Under the pieces are notes generated by a model. It was not told the origin of the DNA, did not search any database, and was given only the letters and a program-made list of their open reading frames with translations. Shown one piece after another: positions 1 through 12,934 of a DNA stretch of 64,000 nucleotides. Positions within the stretch are counted from its first letter, which is position 1. Every line of letters starts with the position of its first letter. The DNA lies in contig CM067378.1 in NCBI GenBank assembly GCA_034510155.1, forward strand, positions 38,761,981-38,825,980, in the 5' to 3' direction. Both the position numbers and the translations under genes were made by a program. This DNA is from Eucriotettix oculatus (Eukaryota > Arthropoda > Insecta > Orthoptera > Tetrigidae).

Positions 1-3000
1 TATATAGTTCAATTTTAAAAAACAATAGTTGTGTTTACTCTGGAGAATGTAAATCCTTCGAATATATCACTGAGGCTTCCCTCTTCAGTTGACCCTTCAG
101 GTCTCTTGATACCTTCTGTGATGATATTTGCTGAGTGAATAAACAGATTTAGGTCTGAGTTTCAGCTTAACCTTTTGAATGACAAACATTCATGGCTCTT
201 TTTGGCCATTGGAATTTAATTTGTCACAATTTCAAAGAAGTAGGCTTATTGAAATGATGATTTAAATTTTACTGTCGTAATGCGAATAATACTTCAATGA
301 CCTGGTTATTGATTATAACGTGCGCCGTTGTTAAAAAGTTAAAAAAATAAATTATTGTTTTTATATTTGCATTCACAATTATTTTGTTAGTTAATGTGTC
401 TTTTATATTTTATATTTACCAACAAATGAGATGTTCTCAATTTTTTTCAACTGTAGAAATTCTTTAGTTGGTTTCGTATAGGGTCAAAGTCATCTTTGCA
501 TAAATTACTAGAAGGTCGGGAAGTTGCACAGTTAAGGAACAGCAAGGGCCCTGAAGGTGCGAGAGAAAGCTGGAACAGAGCGATCTCTCGTGGGCTGCCT
601 CCATTATTCGAGAAGTCACTCAGCGCTCCCTCGCCCTTATTCCAAGCCATTGGAGGCACAAAACCCCCCAGCTAGCCGGGATAGAGAGGGTAGCTTTGTT
701 GGGCCAGCCTTACATCAAGCATAGAGACTCGGAAATTCCGCTAATATTTATTCTGCATTCAGTCTGGGTCTATTTAAGAATAAACAAGCAGGGCACAACA
801 TGTAACAATTGGGCCGTTACAGAAGAAAAGAAGAACATAAGGAAAAACAAAATATTAAACGTACCAGTCCCTTTGCGACTACAATATATTGTTTCTTACC
901 AATGTTGAAATTTCTACACGTTAAGTTATATTCAATTAATATTGAAGTTCTATATCTTCCTTACGGGCATAGAATTATTAAATATTGGATCAGAACAATA
1001 TTTACAGTCAAAGGATAAAGACTTTACGATTTAATATTTTGAACCAATCAATTATAACAAAAAATCTATACCACTACGACAAACGAAAATTAAAATAACC
1101 TCTCGTGAAATTTACGTCATGTGAGGTTTTCCTCGTTATTTAAAATTGACGTATAAGCAGCAAGGTCGTATAACTTTCGATATCTAAACAGAAAGTAAAT
1201 GACTGATGACCAAGGCACCAACTACTAACCCGAGGAGAACATTACATATCAGCCGAAATTACACATGATGGTGATGACGTAAAATACTATCCGGACTTGA
1301 GACAATGTTGCCAACTTAGTAGTTTTATAATCAATTTATAAAGCTCTTCCTGGCAACAAATATGATATATAAACGGTGTAGTCTTTTAAATAAATTATCT
1401 TTTACAATATCTTATAGTTTTGTCCAACACTACGTGAACCGAAATAACCAGGTGCCTGAAAACCAATTTATACTTTGGGCGAGAGTTTCCAAACCTTCTG
1501 CTTAATTAATTAGCCACGAGCTGGATTAAATTCAGTATAATTAGTAATTTTTTGTTTTCCACTTCGAATACTGACGTACCTTGAAACAAATCTATTACGA
1601 CGTGGAGATTAATAAATCACTTATTAAAAAATACATTTTAACGGTGGTTTCCAGTGAATTTTCATAGTCCTACGTTGCTTGACGACAAAATGTAACCTGG
1701 GCTCCAATTACGTCGTCCAAATGTGAAGCACGGTGTTGCAAATGTTACGACGCCTCAGCTGTGCTGTGCTGTGCCGTCGATTAAGTTTTCATTTCGGGTT
1801 AGTTGGACGCCTGGTACTTTTAAATAAACAGTACCAAAATTACTTTAATCAAAACAACTTTATTCTCCAGCAATGAGTTTGAGAAAAATCTCCTGGGCGA
1901 AGTTATTAACTATAGACCTTATTCACCAGCAGTGCCTGGCAAATAAATGCGAATTACAAATAACAAGTCAAACAATCTGTGTGACGTCACACTACCTTTA
2001 ATTTTGGTAGATGGTTCGAGACAAGACACTTCCTCCTATATTCGCAACCCGTCGCGAATTCACTAGAACCATACTCCTACATTATGACTACCAAGATTTC
2101 CGCGAACTTGCATTGCTTGGCGTTCTTTTCGTGGCATACGACCACGTCGGCTTTTCTCAATGGTGCTGTTATCAATACCGACTTCATTTAAGCACGGAGC
2201 CATAACTTCATGTTACAACATATTACTTACTGCATATTTCAGGGTGACAGTTGTGCTATTTAGTATTATCATATATCTGTACGCATACAACATTAAATCC
2301 TTCATCTTCTCGTCTTCCATACATCTAGTTATATCAATTAATGAAAAACATTTTAATGAGCTTGCCACAGTATTTATTAATGTCTCAATATAACATTTTA
2401 AATCATAAAAATCAGATATCCAACTCGTTGCTTCGGTTACCAAACAACAGCCTTTCCTACAACCATTTTAGCACTTACTACCAACGAGAACGTCTCAAAA
2501 ATCTTCTTACAGATATATGATTTAAGTGATTTAATTCAACCCGAAAATGTTTCAAGGCGTCGTCGTGGTTTTGATATTACTGAGTGATAAATCATACAGA
2601 AAACAATTTACAATAACAATCCAAACTTATTTTACAAATTAATTAATACAGTTATTTATTTTAGGAACGTACGAGTCACCGTTTGATGATGCAAAATAAT
2701 AGCCCCATACCAGATTTTTTCTAAAACACACCTTTTTAGAACAATAAGATTAATTGAACTACATTAAAACAATATTTTCCTTCAGAAAAATAGGATACGG
2801 CTTCCACTACTCCTACGTTATTTCAGTTTTGAAGTTCATCACCTTGCTGCAGTTATGAGACATAGTATGTTTCTCCTGTTTTGCTCCATTTTACTATTTC
2901 CAACATATCAACATGTCCAAGATGAAGGAGGATCCAGTATTTTAGTATCGCTTCATATATATCATTCGTCAAGTTGATAAAATATTATCCCCTTTATCCA

Positions 3001-4789
3001 GGTGGTATGAACCGTAAAGTTATTTTCGCAGCTTGTCGAGAAATCCCAAATATGGTATTTTGGGGGATTCGGTACCTTGTCTTCTAAAAGAATTATTTTA
3101 AAATATCAGAGAGGTTTATGAAGGTTGCTACTATATATTTAAATATACTTTGTAGTTTTCATCGGCAAAACATTGTTCGTATTTCCCAAAAAGCTGCCTT
3201 AGCGCTATTATCTCAAGACGTATTGAAATATTACTTTCATTTATTGTATTTATTCTTTTCGTATGTACCAAAATATTTATAACAAAATTTCCGTCTATAG
3301 CAAAAATACAAACCCGAACCTTTATTCATCGTAATGAATCTAAGTTCAAAAACGTAGGTGTCTAGAAGTTGGAATTTACGATAATTATTGTTAAATAAAA
3401 TTATATCACAGAAATATGTGAGATATGAGGCAGTGGAACGATCATTTTTAAACAAATTGATTCTATTGTACATTATTTTATCAATTAACACATTTAGTTA
3501 GTCTCATAAATTATCATTCATTCATTCAAGTAATCTATACCAGACCGAATAATACTATAAATAAAATAATCCTTAAAAGTTGTTTTCTGTAATTTCAATG
3601 ATGCAACAAGTTGTTTACCAGTTGAAAATTAAGCGTAATTTGCAAGGAAACAAACTTCAAACTAAACATTTTCCTAAAAAATTTTAAAGTCGTATTTTGT
3701 AGCTACCGTGATTACCACAATAACAATCAACTTTGTCGCCTCCTATTTTCCTGTTAAGTTCCACCAGTCAGAGATAGTCTCGCCATTTCATGGTCGACCT
3801 ATTAGTCTTTCATGTTCCAATATGTATCCATACTAATTTCTTATATTAATACTTTATATGCTTCAGGCTTTCTGAAAACGAAAGTTGTTGTTACGTTAAT
3901 TTGTTATTCAAACTTCCTGTTAGAATAAGTTTAATTAATGTAAAGATGCTATTCACAATAAAGCTTATGTTTAAAAAAACACTGAAAACACAACCCTGTT
4001 TGTTTTTTCTCTGTGTCTGGACAGTCTGCATTCCCTAATAAAGTTAAGTAACGAAACAGGCAGCTGGTGAAACATATTCACACAAGCTGTTGGGCCAATT
4101 ACATACACGAAAGCACTTTTTAGCATTTACACCAGAAAAAATTGCCGTCATTAGTCCTAACATAATTACAACTGCTGCAGAAGGTTTACAGTAACTGGTT
4201 CATGTCCGCTCTAGGTACACGTAGACATTATGGCACTACTTGCATATTTTAATTCTACAGTTAACCTGAAAATTCTTAATTTCAGTATAGAAATATTCAT
4301 AAATTTTAAGAACAATTAACTACGATAAATAACATTTATAAATTGAAGAATTTTAAACTTAAATTATAGACGTTTGGAGCATCAGTTGCCTTGTCAATAT
4401 TTGTAACCAACTGAGGATATATAAACAATGATCATACAAAGACTAGCCAAAATAAAAAGACAAATACTGAGGAGTTTCCATTATTTCACAATTAAATAAA
4501 TTATATGATGTCGTTATTGGGTTAGCTTAAAATTAAGAAATTCCTTAACAATCTAATAAATAATATTTCTGGTAAATTAGATTATGAGAATTAATGTGTA
4601 TTAATAGATTGAAAAGTAATTCCTCGAATGGTTTTCAGTGTTGCAGAGGAGCTCGCAACTGTGTTTCTCATGCTCTTGAAGATATTTGCTTTCACGCACG
4701 AATTAGAAATTGAGTGGTATAATTAATTTTACAGCAGAAGTAATGCTTTAAGTGAAAATTCGCTGTTCATATTTGTTTCAATTGTGTCA
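1..4789. other. AT-rich non-coding stretch, no gene recognised
   Basis: I see no convincing coding exon, RNA gene or recognisable transposon here. Two patches stand out by higher complexity and more G+C, about 510-720 and 2010-2200. Each carries a short open frame (70 and 64 codons) that I do not recognise and that has no clear splice context. A small perfect 9-bp palindrome (ACTTTCATG/CATGAAAGT) lies just beyond the right edge of this stretch, at 4979-5002. Confidence 0.5.
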
Positions 4790-5810
4790 AGCGTGCATAT
4801 TATTTCCCCCAACGGAATAAGAAATACACTCTTTTTTTAAAAGTGTATATAATTTTATAGGCATTGTACTTATTGAACCTATTTGCTGTCCTACTAGCGG
4901 ATTGGGATTGAATTTACTTGAACTTCGTGTGACTAGAGATATCCGTTGAGTATTTTTCACAGATTTTTCTACGGTGTAACTTTCATGACATGACATGAAA
5001 GTGCATCTCTTTAGTCTTCCGTTGTTCATACGTTATAGCAACCGTTCTGCTGCTATGTTTCGATTGGGAATTTTATCTCTGACGACATCTTCTCCATATG
5101 GTATGTTCATGTCGGTATTGTTTTCTGTGAGACCTCACTGTACAGAATTCTACTCCGAAAGTCGATATAGATTGTGTTCATGATTTCTATTTAAGCAGTT
5201 TGTTTCCTATTAATAATTTTGATTTAAGTCCTTCATAAAAATTTAACACTATTGTTTCTAAACCTAGTTGCTTTTGTTTTTTATTATTTTCTTAATTTAA
5301 GATCAATTTAAAAATGTAGACCAAGATATTTTATTGCTTCTGCCTTTGAAATTTCCTCTCGGTTGTGCCTCTTGTAAATGTCATGTTGGTTTCTGTCCAT
5401 TTACTTCACTTTTACATAATTTATACCAGGTCTCAATTATAAATAGATGTTCTTGAAGATTTTGTGATGCGATAGCACGCGCAGTGTGTGTCGACACAAT
5501 TGTTATATCAGCAAAGGTACTTTTGTTTATTTACCTTGCGGTAACGTCAGATGTGTACAAGTCGTATAATAGAGGAACGTGGATGCTATCTTGTGGCCAA
5601 ACAGACTCTCTTTTAATCTTAACTTATAGATCCATGGACCGGATATAAATATGAAAATATTGCCGCGCAGTGTTGCTGATTTTATATAACTTAATTGATC
5701 ATGACTTCAATTCTATGCCATTGTTGAATTTTGTGTGCAACTGACGCAATCCAAATTGATGATCCGAAATCCATTCTTGATTACTGTTCTCTGCTCTATT
5801 CTTCAGAGCA
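4790..5810 (-). mobile_element. Degraded Jockey-type LINE, reverse transcriptase region
   Basis: Read on the minus strand with frame changes, this stretch gives successive blocks typical of the Jockey-clade reverse transcriptase. First comes a DHQFGLRQLHT block near 5750, then PLLYDLYTSDVT near 5550. The catalytic box follows as FADI at about 5507-5515, where the family has FADD. Next are IASQNLQEHL, the AEAIKYLGLHF block near 5330, and a C-terminal tail ending near 4800. Many stops and frameshifts interrupt it, and one catalytic aspartate is replaced. It cannot encode an active enzyme and is an old insertion upstream of the dipeptidase gene. The 5' limit is uncertain; some related sequence may continue towards 6200. 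Confidence 0.75.
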
Positions 5811-6684
5811 CAATCTTCTCAAGAAACTTAGATGATGTCATTTATGGCTTTTCCGAGATTCGAGAACATAGTTGTCTTTGCAAACCTTAAGGGTTTTAGC
5901 CGACAGTCTAACCTTAGCATTGTGTTAAGTACGTTCATCATAAACCTTAGACCTTCATCTGTTATTCTTGAAGCGACTTAGCTGTTATGTCTTGTTGCAA
6001 ATGAATTTCTTCTGATAATTATTGGTGAAGTTCTTGATCCAGGTCGCTGTAATGAGGAGTAAAAACTTGTGACGTTTTGCACACAGATTGACGTTTTGTT
6101 TATTACTGCCAAATGCCCATATGGGTTATGATTCTGCCCGATTGGGGTTGATGTTACTTAAAGCTGTTTTGTATTCGGTTTCCAAATTGTGTAACATTGA
6201 CTGAAAAAAACACTATATGTAATAACAATAAAAATGCTTGGCAAACCAAGGAAACGATCTACTTAAACTTCGGCAGAGAAACTCCGGTGCAGAGAGTAAA
6301 CTTCAAATCAGTTATCCATATTAGCAATTTCATTCTATTACTAATGTTCATTCTTTAGTCAATGGTGATTGAAGTACTTCAAAGTAATCTCTTATATGTG
6401 GTAAGTTACATAAATTATAATAACACACATAAATAATATTTAATGGAGAAGACGCGTGGCTACTAAAAAAGTACTTTTTGGGTCATCGAAATAAATATCA
6501 TTTGTTTGCTTCCATTTAACATAGCACTTTTAATTCAATAGATCCTAAGCCAATTTTAAATGGATGATCCAGTAGACGGAACAAGACGCAGTGCTAATGA
6601 GCAGCAGGGCTAGTCAATCCCTGAATAGGATTTAGAATCCGGTATAAAGAAGACGTTGAATAGTTAAGGCAATTTTCGTTAACA

Positions 6685-6810
6685 TGCTACATTATGGTGA
6701 TTTTGAAACAGGCAACACCCCTTTTATAGCAGACGAAGTAAATTGAAAAGGGAAGGTAGTGCAAGGTAGCCAAGGGTTGACTACGAGCCCTGGGCTATAG
6801 CTTATAAATG
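6685..6810 (-). repeat. Partial copy of the 26.3-kb/31.9-kb repeat family
   Basis: The run GAAACAGGCAAC followed by CCCCTTTTATAGCA and then ATTGAAAAGGG resembles the end of the repeat at about 31820-31870, in the same orientation. It then diverges, and the conserved GCGACTTCG terminus of the other two copies is not recognisable. I read it as a decayed third copy. Its function, if any, is unknown. Confidence 0.5.
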
Positions 6811-7579
6811 TTACCGGTATTTCACCTAAAATAATTGCAGATAAAACCATAAAAAAACTTGGGCTATTGGGTACTATTCTCACGCCTTTCCAAATGACGA
6901 GTGATGAGTTTGCTGTGGGATCGAAGCATTCCCTTAGTGTTTAGGAGGCAGTTGACCGACTGATCCAATGAGATCAGAGAACAACTCTTTCTTTATGCCG
7001 AAGGTCTTCGACCCCAGTACATAAACCTCACAGAATTAATGAAGGTGCCTCGTTATGTGCGAACCTTGAAAAAAAACCAGAGGGACTACGAGACATTCCG
7101 AAAGGTAAGGTCCGCATTCAATTTAGGGATAAATACCTGTGAGATGAAGCTCCCACGGGCTCCTGTTGATGACGATGGTTAATGCAGCTGGTTTCTTAGT
7201 TATATACCCGCAATTGCTCAAACACACTGCGATGTATAAGGTGTACTAAGGTTTCCGTTAGGCATTCCTGAACCATTCATCAAGAGATTACTGTCGAATG
7301 AAATTGCGTAGGGGCTAATGTCAATCAGCGAACAATCAGCTAGCTAATACATCATTTTCAAAAGATCCCATAGTTGTTACTTGACATTGTATATATCCTT
7401 TTGTTCTCTGGTATGTGAGTTCTTTGTCATGTTGACCTTTATCTCCATTTCTCATTGTGTGAATGCAGAAATCGTATTGATTTGATAGTTCGTGCTACTG
7501 ATGTTGTATAAGGCAATAACCAATTGCCAACTGGTCGAGTGGCTTTGGCATGCTCATAAATTATTGAAACGACTGTGAC

Positions 7580-7775
7580 TTGACCCGTTCAATGGCAAGC
7601 CCGGAGTCTGTCTTGCGACCCGCGGAGATCTGGCTCGGGGCCTCGCCGTTGCGCCCCGCCGCAAACTTCCCCGCTGTTTCTTATGCGCTCTCGGGGACGT
7701 CATTAATTCAGGCGTTGTTTCGAGTTCGCTGCTCCTAGTATTAGCTTCGGAAATCCATCATCATCAGCGTCCTGC
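7580..7775. other. CpG- and G+C-rich patch upstream of the dipeptidase gene
   Basis: This roughly 200-bp stretch is rich in CG dinucleotides (GACCCGCGGAG, GCCTCGCCGTTGCGCCCCGCC, TGCGCTCTCGGGGACGTC), in sharp contrast to its AT-rich surroundings. It carries no open frame that I recognise. It lies about 5.2 kb upstream of the first coding exon of the dipeptidase. It could be a promoter or 5' untranslated exon, another regulatory element, or a fragment of an unrecognised transposon. The sequence alone does not decide. Confidence 0.35.
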
Positions 7776-10124
7776 TATCGTGTTTCGCATCTGGAGATTT
7801 AATAGCTTTTTTATTCAACATAAATTATACCACCCTGCATATTACATGCAAAGATCAGAACGAATTCGTTACATTGACTAACTTTTTAAATGTAAAAATT
7901 AATTGGATCTTATTTGTTCTTATTACACGTGATGTTAGAAAACGAAGGAATCACAAATTAAGAAAATTACATCTCTTCAAGAAATTTATTAAATTTTGTT
8001 AAAAAACTATTTATTATGATCATAATTTTTCCCTATGTTAATCAGTGACAATAACCAAAACTATGAGGATGACTATGGCAGGCCAAAAGTTCAGCTAAAT
8101 AAATTTGAAAACAAAGTTAAATTATAGTTTCGGTTATTGTGAATGATTAACGCGAGGAAAAATTATTATCATAGTAAATTACATCATTTTCAATGTTTAG
8201 AATAAACTCTGGAGCCTTCAGGGATAGTGACTCAAAAAAATCCGATATTTCCTTTTTCGAAATTCTAGTACTAATTTTTATTATTCAGTAGTGATTATAG
8301 TGCAATTTTGCGTGTATGTCACAGAGTGAAAGGCATAGATTATTCAGTATCACATATGTTTCACGCGATTCAATTGTATGCCATTGTTAGTATAAAGTCA
8401 AACACTACTATCAAAAATGGAAAGAATTATATTAAATAATATTCAAGGATGTAAATTGATCTAGCCAACAATGTAACTAAACTAATTAAATACAATATAA
8501 TGTATCGACCTCAATTTATGTCTACTTCACATAATGGTTAAGTCAAAATTACAAGTAAAGACTGAATTTAAAACAAAATGGGAAAAAATTCAGTCAGTAC
8601 TCTAATAACCTTAAAATAACCGAAAATTGTAGATGGAATTCAGTATATTATATGTTATTGACATAATTGAGGTTGTGATATGATTCTTTCATAATATTAG
8701 GCCTCATAGTCAAAGACATGAATATTCGCGATCAAGAACATGGCTGAAATCTAAACAGTGCTCAGGAATTGGACATCATATATTGTTTGTAATTTTGAAA
8801 TTTGATGTATGTTCTTTAAATTAACACCGTTTAGTTCGTCCGATATAACGAAAAGCACAATTATTATAAATTATTTATAACTTAGATTATGTTTATCAAA
8901 TATATTGAGAGCAAATTAATGGCATTTTAAGAATTAAAAAAGTGCGTTGTTAAATTTGAAATGATGCAAACCATCTTATTTAAATAATTCGGCATATATG
9001 AATACAAAGAGCGATTAATAAAACTCCTAAATCGAGTTTCAAGGCAAAGAGTAAAATATTGAATGATAAATCTAAGTCTTTTAATAACATATTGGATGAT
9101 CAACTTAAAATGGTAGTAGTTTTAAGTGAGACTATTCATTATATATATTTTATTATAATTATGACCAAGATCCTTTGATTACAATTGGATGGTCAGAGAG
9201 AAAGTAGAGAATTCTTCAAGATAGCAATTATAATTATTAAACTAATTTGTTATTTAATTTCGGAGAAATAACTCAAAAAGTATTTAAAATTATTTTGTTT
9301 CTATTTCATATATTAAGTTTGACAATCTGCATACGGCGCAGTCAATTCATTGTAAAATAATAAATACGTTTTTATCCTGCTAATAGAATCTTAAACCTGT
9401 TTGATTAGAAATATGGCTTGTATTTAATAGACTTAAGATAGTTTTCCTATTAGTTTTTTGATCGGATTCCAAATTTTGTTCCAACGTTACACTCCTGTTG
9501 TACTTTTCATGTGACTTAACTTTGTAATTAATTAGAATTAATTAGTCATTTCCGTTTCCATTTGAAATTTTGCAAATTTAATTTGCGCTTAACGGCATAA
9601 TAATGAATTAAATTATTTTTAATTGTTTATTACAAATTATTTACTATAGTTTATTGTTTTTTAATCTTATTCAGATAATTCTGAAGTACTGTAATTTCAT
9701 GTTTCTACTACCGAGAAATTTGTGTACTTGTAGATTAAATAACAATATTCTGCAATCCGATCTATAAAACGTATTGCATATTAATACGTATCTAATACGT
9801 TAGTTTTAAACCCTATTTATTGATTAAGAGTTAGGTGAAGATTATACTGTCTCCTGTTGTAATGTCTATATCTCTCGTCTCGTTGAATATTCTTCCAATA
9901 CCTCTGCGGACGAAGGAAGGAATTATTCTCCAATGACACTTCTTATAATATTTAACTGTTGATTGGCGTCTTAGCTTCCTCATGAAATAAGCACAGGAAC
10001 GTAAGGGAAAATAAGAAATCACGTCGTTTTAACAGATTAATAGTTGTATGTAGTTATTAACAAGTTTGTACTTTGGTAAGTTAAAAAACTATAAATCTTG
10101 ACTTGTGAATAACGAGTTTCTAAT

Positions 10125-10540
10125 ATTCACACTTATATTACCCGTAAGTAAATTCCTATTTTTCGGGAAAGCCTTCGCTGCCTGTGCTATCCTACTCTTT
10201 ATGTCTATTGTACTTCTATCATCCTAGTTATTACTCTTCCCAAGTAGCAGAATTCCTTAACTTCCTTCAAAATATTCCTATACCCTTTGTTATTCTATTG
10301 TTTTCCAACTACGCTCCACTATCTTGGTTTTCCCTCTATTAATCCTCATTTTGAACTCTTTCTCCATGACCACGTTCATGCCATTTATTATGGTTTATAA
10401 GTATTATTCTGGCTCCCCTAAGGCTACAATATCGTCTGGAAAACGTAGGGTTTTTATTTCTTCTCCTTGCCGTATGATTCTTTTTCCATGTTCGTTTTTA
10501 ACTTTCTTCATCGTCTGTTCAATATATTAGTTAAACAACG
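10125..10540 (-). mobile_element. LINE reverse transcriptase remnant (same family as 11826-12472)
   Basis: The minus strand translates to IEQTMKKVKNEHGK, then a FPDD box at 10431-10442 (family FADD) followed by IVALGEPE. Further on it matches the YLGS and AQARKAF regions of the copy at 11826-12472. The two are clearly alignable at the nucleotide level, for example the run around GTAAGTAAATTCCT. Stops and frameshifts break the frame, and the first catalytic aspartate context is altered, so the element is dead. The ends are set by where similarity stops. Confidence 0.75.
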
Positions 10541-11709
10541 AAGATAACAGTACCATATATAAAAATAATACGACTGTATTAAAAACCCGAAAAACACACT
10601 ATTTCGGATGATTCATATTTTTTATTCAACGCTCCTCTATTCACTTTGCCAACCGTTTTTTCGCGTCGCAGAAAGAAATGGTTTAATGGTCCTCAAAATA
10701 GGAATTTATTTCGGAAACAACCTTTTATTTCGGCGTAAGTTTTTTCGTGAGAGAGAAGCCACAGATGGGGAAAAATTAGAACTTCAATTCATTCATAAAA
10801 ATTTTAAAGTACGGTAAATAAAATGATATTGGCCATATTCTCTGATGTTCAAATATCAAATGGTTTATCAAGTGCATTCAACGAGCACAGCATTCAAAAT
10901 TATCAAATCCATTTCTCTTGTTAGGCTATCCGATTATATCAACCGGAGCTGGCACTTACTATTTTGTCAACGATATGTAAAGTAGCAGTGGTATGGGGAA
11001 CTGTTATTCCGTACAAATATCTGCTTATGCGTTAAGTCTGGTTCGGGATGTAAGTGGGTTACTGGCGCAATCAAGAAGACTATTGTTTTGACGGGTAGCA
11101 GGCTTACATGAACCTCCCGACACAAAGCAACTTGCAGAAATTCTACTAATGGATTCCTGCCGGCCTTTGTTTTGCTCTGAGATTGCGAATCCTCTGTAGG
11201 GCGATGATAATCGCTCTCTAGAATGCAATATCTGCGACTAAGGAGTTTGACACCAGGCGGCAGGCAGGACTGCAAATCCCTGAGCGGAACGCATCTTTCT
11301 CGCGCTCTGTAATCAGTTAAATTGCTTCACAAGAAACGAGCAATTACCAAGAGCGTGTTGTGGTATTGCGAGGGTTGAAATTATTATTCAAATCAGGCCG
11401 CGTTGTGCTGTGGAGATATCTTTATCGTGCATTATGTACAATTACGTTAATTTAATGAAATTTCAATGTACAGTTGACATAAAACCAATGAGTTTAGTTG
11501 ATCGGCCGTTTCTTCCACTTCTTTCGTTATCGCTGAGTAAGCAAGATTCGACCGACTAGCAGAAACAAAGATATTAACCAAGAACATATTAACATTAAAT
11601 TGAAGTTAGATATATTAGTCACAATGGGCTGAGACCGGTAGCAACATACATTTAATATTATAATATAAGAACATAAGTACTGATGTTATAACGACTGTTT
11701 TTTATAAAG
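10541..11709. other. Non-coding stretch with an unexplained higher-GC segment
   Basis: No family is recognised. The part at about 10960-11420 is of higher complexity and G+C than its surroundings. It carries overlapping open frames on the minus strand (102 codons at 10967-11275), but the frame has no motif I know and no convincing splice context. It may be a conserved non-coding element or an old mobile fragment. Confidence 0.4.
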
Positions 11710-12502
11710 TGATATTAAAGAGCGGATACCCAATTTACAGTCTTCATTTATTTACATGATATACATTTCATTGACGGACAATAAAATGTATATCATGTCA
11801 AAAAACGAAGACTGTAAATTGGGTGTATTCGTCTATAACACCACATTTCAAAGGCTTCTATTCTTTTCCTTCCCGCAACTCCAATCGTCCACGTTTCGCA
11901 ACCATATAACGCCACGCTCCATACGAACATTTTTAGCAACGATTTCCTAATATTCACATTTATATTACCCGTAAGTAAATTCCTCATTTTCGCGAAAGCC
12001 TTCCTTGCCTGTGCAATCCAACTCTTTATGTCTACTATACTTCTACCATCCCTAGTTATTACGCTTCCCAAGTACCACAATTCCTTAATTTCCTTCAAAA
12101 TATCCCCTCCCAATTTAAAACCCTTTCTTATTCCACTGTTTCCCATACTACACTCAATTACCTTGGTTATCCCTCTTTAATCCTCATATTAAATTCTTTC
12201 TCCAGTACCACGTTCATTCCATTTATTATGGTTTCAAAGTCTTCTTCTGACTCCCCTGATACTACAATATCGTCGACAAAGCGTAAGTGTTTTATTTATT
12301 GTCCTTGCAGTATGATTCCTTTTCCATATTCCGTTTCTTCATTGCCTTTTCTATATATAAGTTGAACAGCATGGGTGACAGACTGCATCCTTCCCTTACT
12401 CCTTTATCGATTACGGATTTCTTTTCTTGATCTTCTATTCTAAATACTGTTTCCTGTCTTTTTTACAGGTTATGTAAAATTGGGTATCTATCTTTAATAT
12501 CA
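11710..12502. repeat. Element bounded by inverted arms, with an inner 97-bp palindrome
   Basis: The left arm at 11710-11739 (TGATATTAAAG, then GGATACCCAATTTACA) recurs inverted at 12472-12502 (TGTAAAATTGGGTAT, then TCTTTAATATCA). The left part also folds on itself. ACCCAATTTACAGTCTTC at 11728-11745 pairs exactly with GAAGACTGTAAATTGGGT at 11807-11824, and CATGATATACATTT at 11755-11768 pairs with AAATGTATATCATG at 11784-11797. A LINE reverse transcriptase fragment fills the space between the palindrome and the right arm. The structure fits a MITE-like DNA element that either received or captured the LINE piece. I see no clear target-site duplication. Confidence 0.6.
11826..12472 (-). mobile_element. 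LINE reverse transcriptase fragment, C-terminal half
   Basis: On the minus strand the piece starts near 12472 (NLYK-like, then RQETVFRIEDQEKK). It passes through EGCSLSPMLFNLYIEKAMKK to a FVDD box at 12269-12280 (family FADD), then IVVSGESEE. An open stretch follows with ELWYLGSVITRDGRS, AQARKAFAKMRNLLTG and YGCETWTIGVAGRKRIEAFE. The order is that of a non-LTR reverse transcriptase (palm, thumb, C-terminal domain). The frame is broken several times, and the fragment stops abruptly at RRI, where the inverted arm begins. The same family recurs at 10125, 60984 and 62840. The clade cannot be fixed by eye. Confidence 0.85.
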
Positions 12503-12519
12503 AAATAATACAAGTTTTA

Positions 12520-12790
12520 AAAAATTAACACTACTATTAATAATGAAAATACTTATACGTTTACATTAATTTTAAGATTAAATATTTTAACTTAAATCAT
12601 GTCCCTAGTTCAGTTCCTAAATGATTCTACACTCTTCGGAAAAGTCGCTAGTATACTTGCAGGCAAATCATTCGTCTTTTACGGTCCTATTTACGAAGGT
12701 TTATTTACCCACTTCAGTTAGTTGTCTTCTCTGATTAATTTTGAATGCGTGATCATTTCTCAAGTTCTTCGATTATCGAAAAGTTTTCAT
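12520..12790 (-). mobile_element. LINE C-terminal remnant
   Basis: This aligns on the same strand with 54340-54490. TCGGAAAAGTCGCTAGTA at 12636 matches CCGGAAAAGTCTTCAGTA at 54357, and the shared TTTTGAATGCGTGATCAT-like block follows about 120 bp later in both. The better copy at 54 kb translates to a known non-LTR reverse transcriptase C-terminal block (KRQRTDVGKFLFVNRSI, then WNSLPAEI). This copy has stops and is not functional. It ends about 140 bp before the first coding exon of the dipeptidase. Confidence 0.6.
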
Positions 12791-12920
12791 AAACTTATAT
12801 TTTTAACCTACCACCAGAGAATATTTTGATCAATCTAACATTATTCCATGTAATATTGAAGATTTTATATCTCGTTAGTTCCTGTTGGTAAATCTGAATT
12901 GTTAATGGCAGTGTGCTGTG

Positions 12921-12929
12921 TCTTTGCAG
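12921..12929 (+). promoter_or_regulatory. Splice acceptor before the ATG exon
   Basis: TCTTTGCAG lies directly before the exon that carries the dipeptidase start codon, with only five untranslated bases between. It matches the insect 3' splice-site consensus. It implies that the transcript begins in an upstream non-coding exon, so the promoter is not immediately upstream of the ATG. Confidence 0.65.
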
Positions 12930-12934
12930 GCGGC

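Larger units (their letters stand above)
5811..10124. other. Non-coding stretch with scattered repeat traces
   Basis: No gene is recognised. The stretch contains a partial copy of the repeat family also seen at 26271 and 31903 (listed separately at 6685-6810) and a G+C-rich patch at about 7580-7775 (listed separately). The interval 7800-10120 is very AT-rich and featureless to the eye. An open frame at 9831-10022 on the minus strand has no recognisable family. Confidence 0.5.

Noticed and set aside
4979..5002. Small ACTTTCATG/CATGAAAGT palindrome as an operator
   Set aside because: It lies within dead Jockey sequence, and a 9-bp arm is within what chance gives in a window this size.
10967..11275. 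102-codon minus-strand frame as a gene
   Set aside because: No recognisable domain and an overlapping frame of similar quality; kept only as an unexplained high-GC segment.
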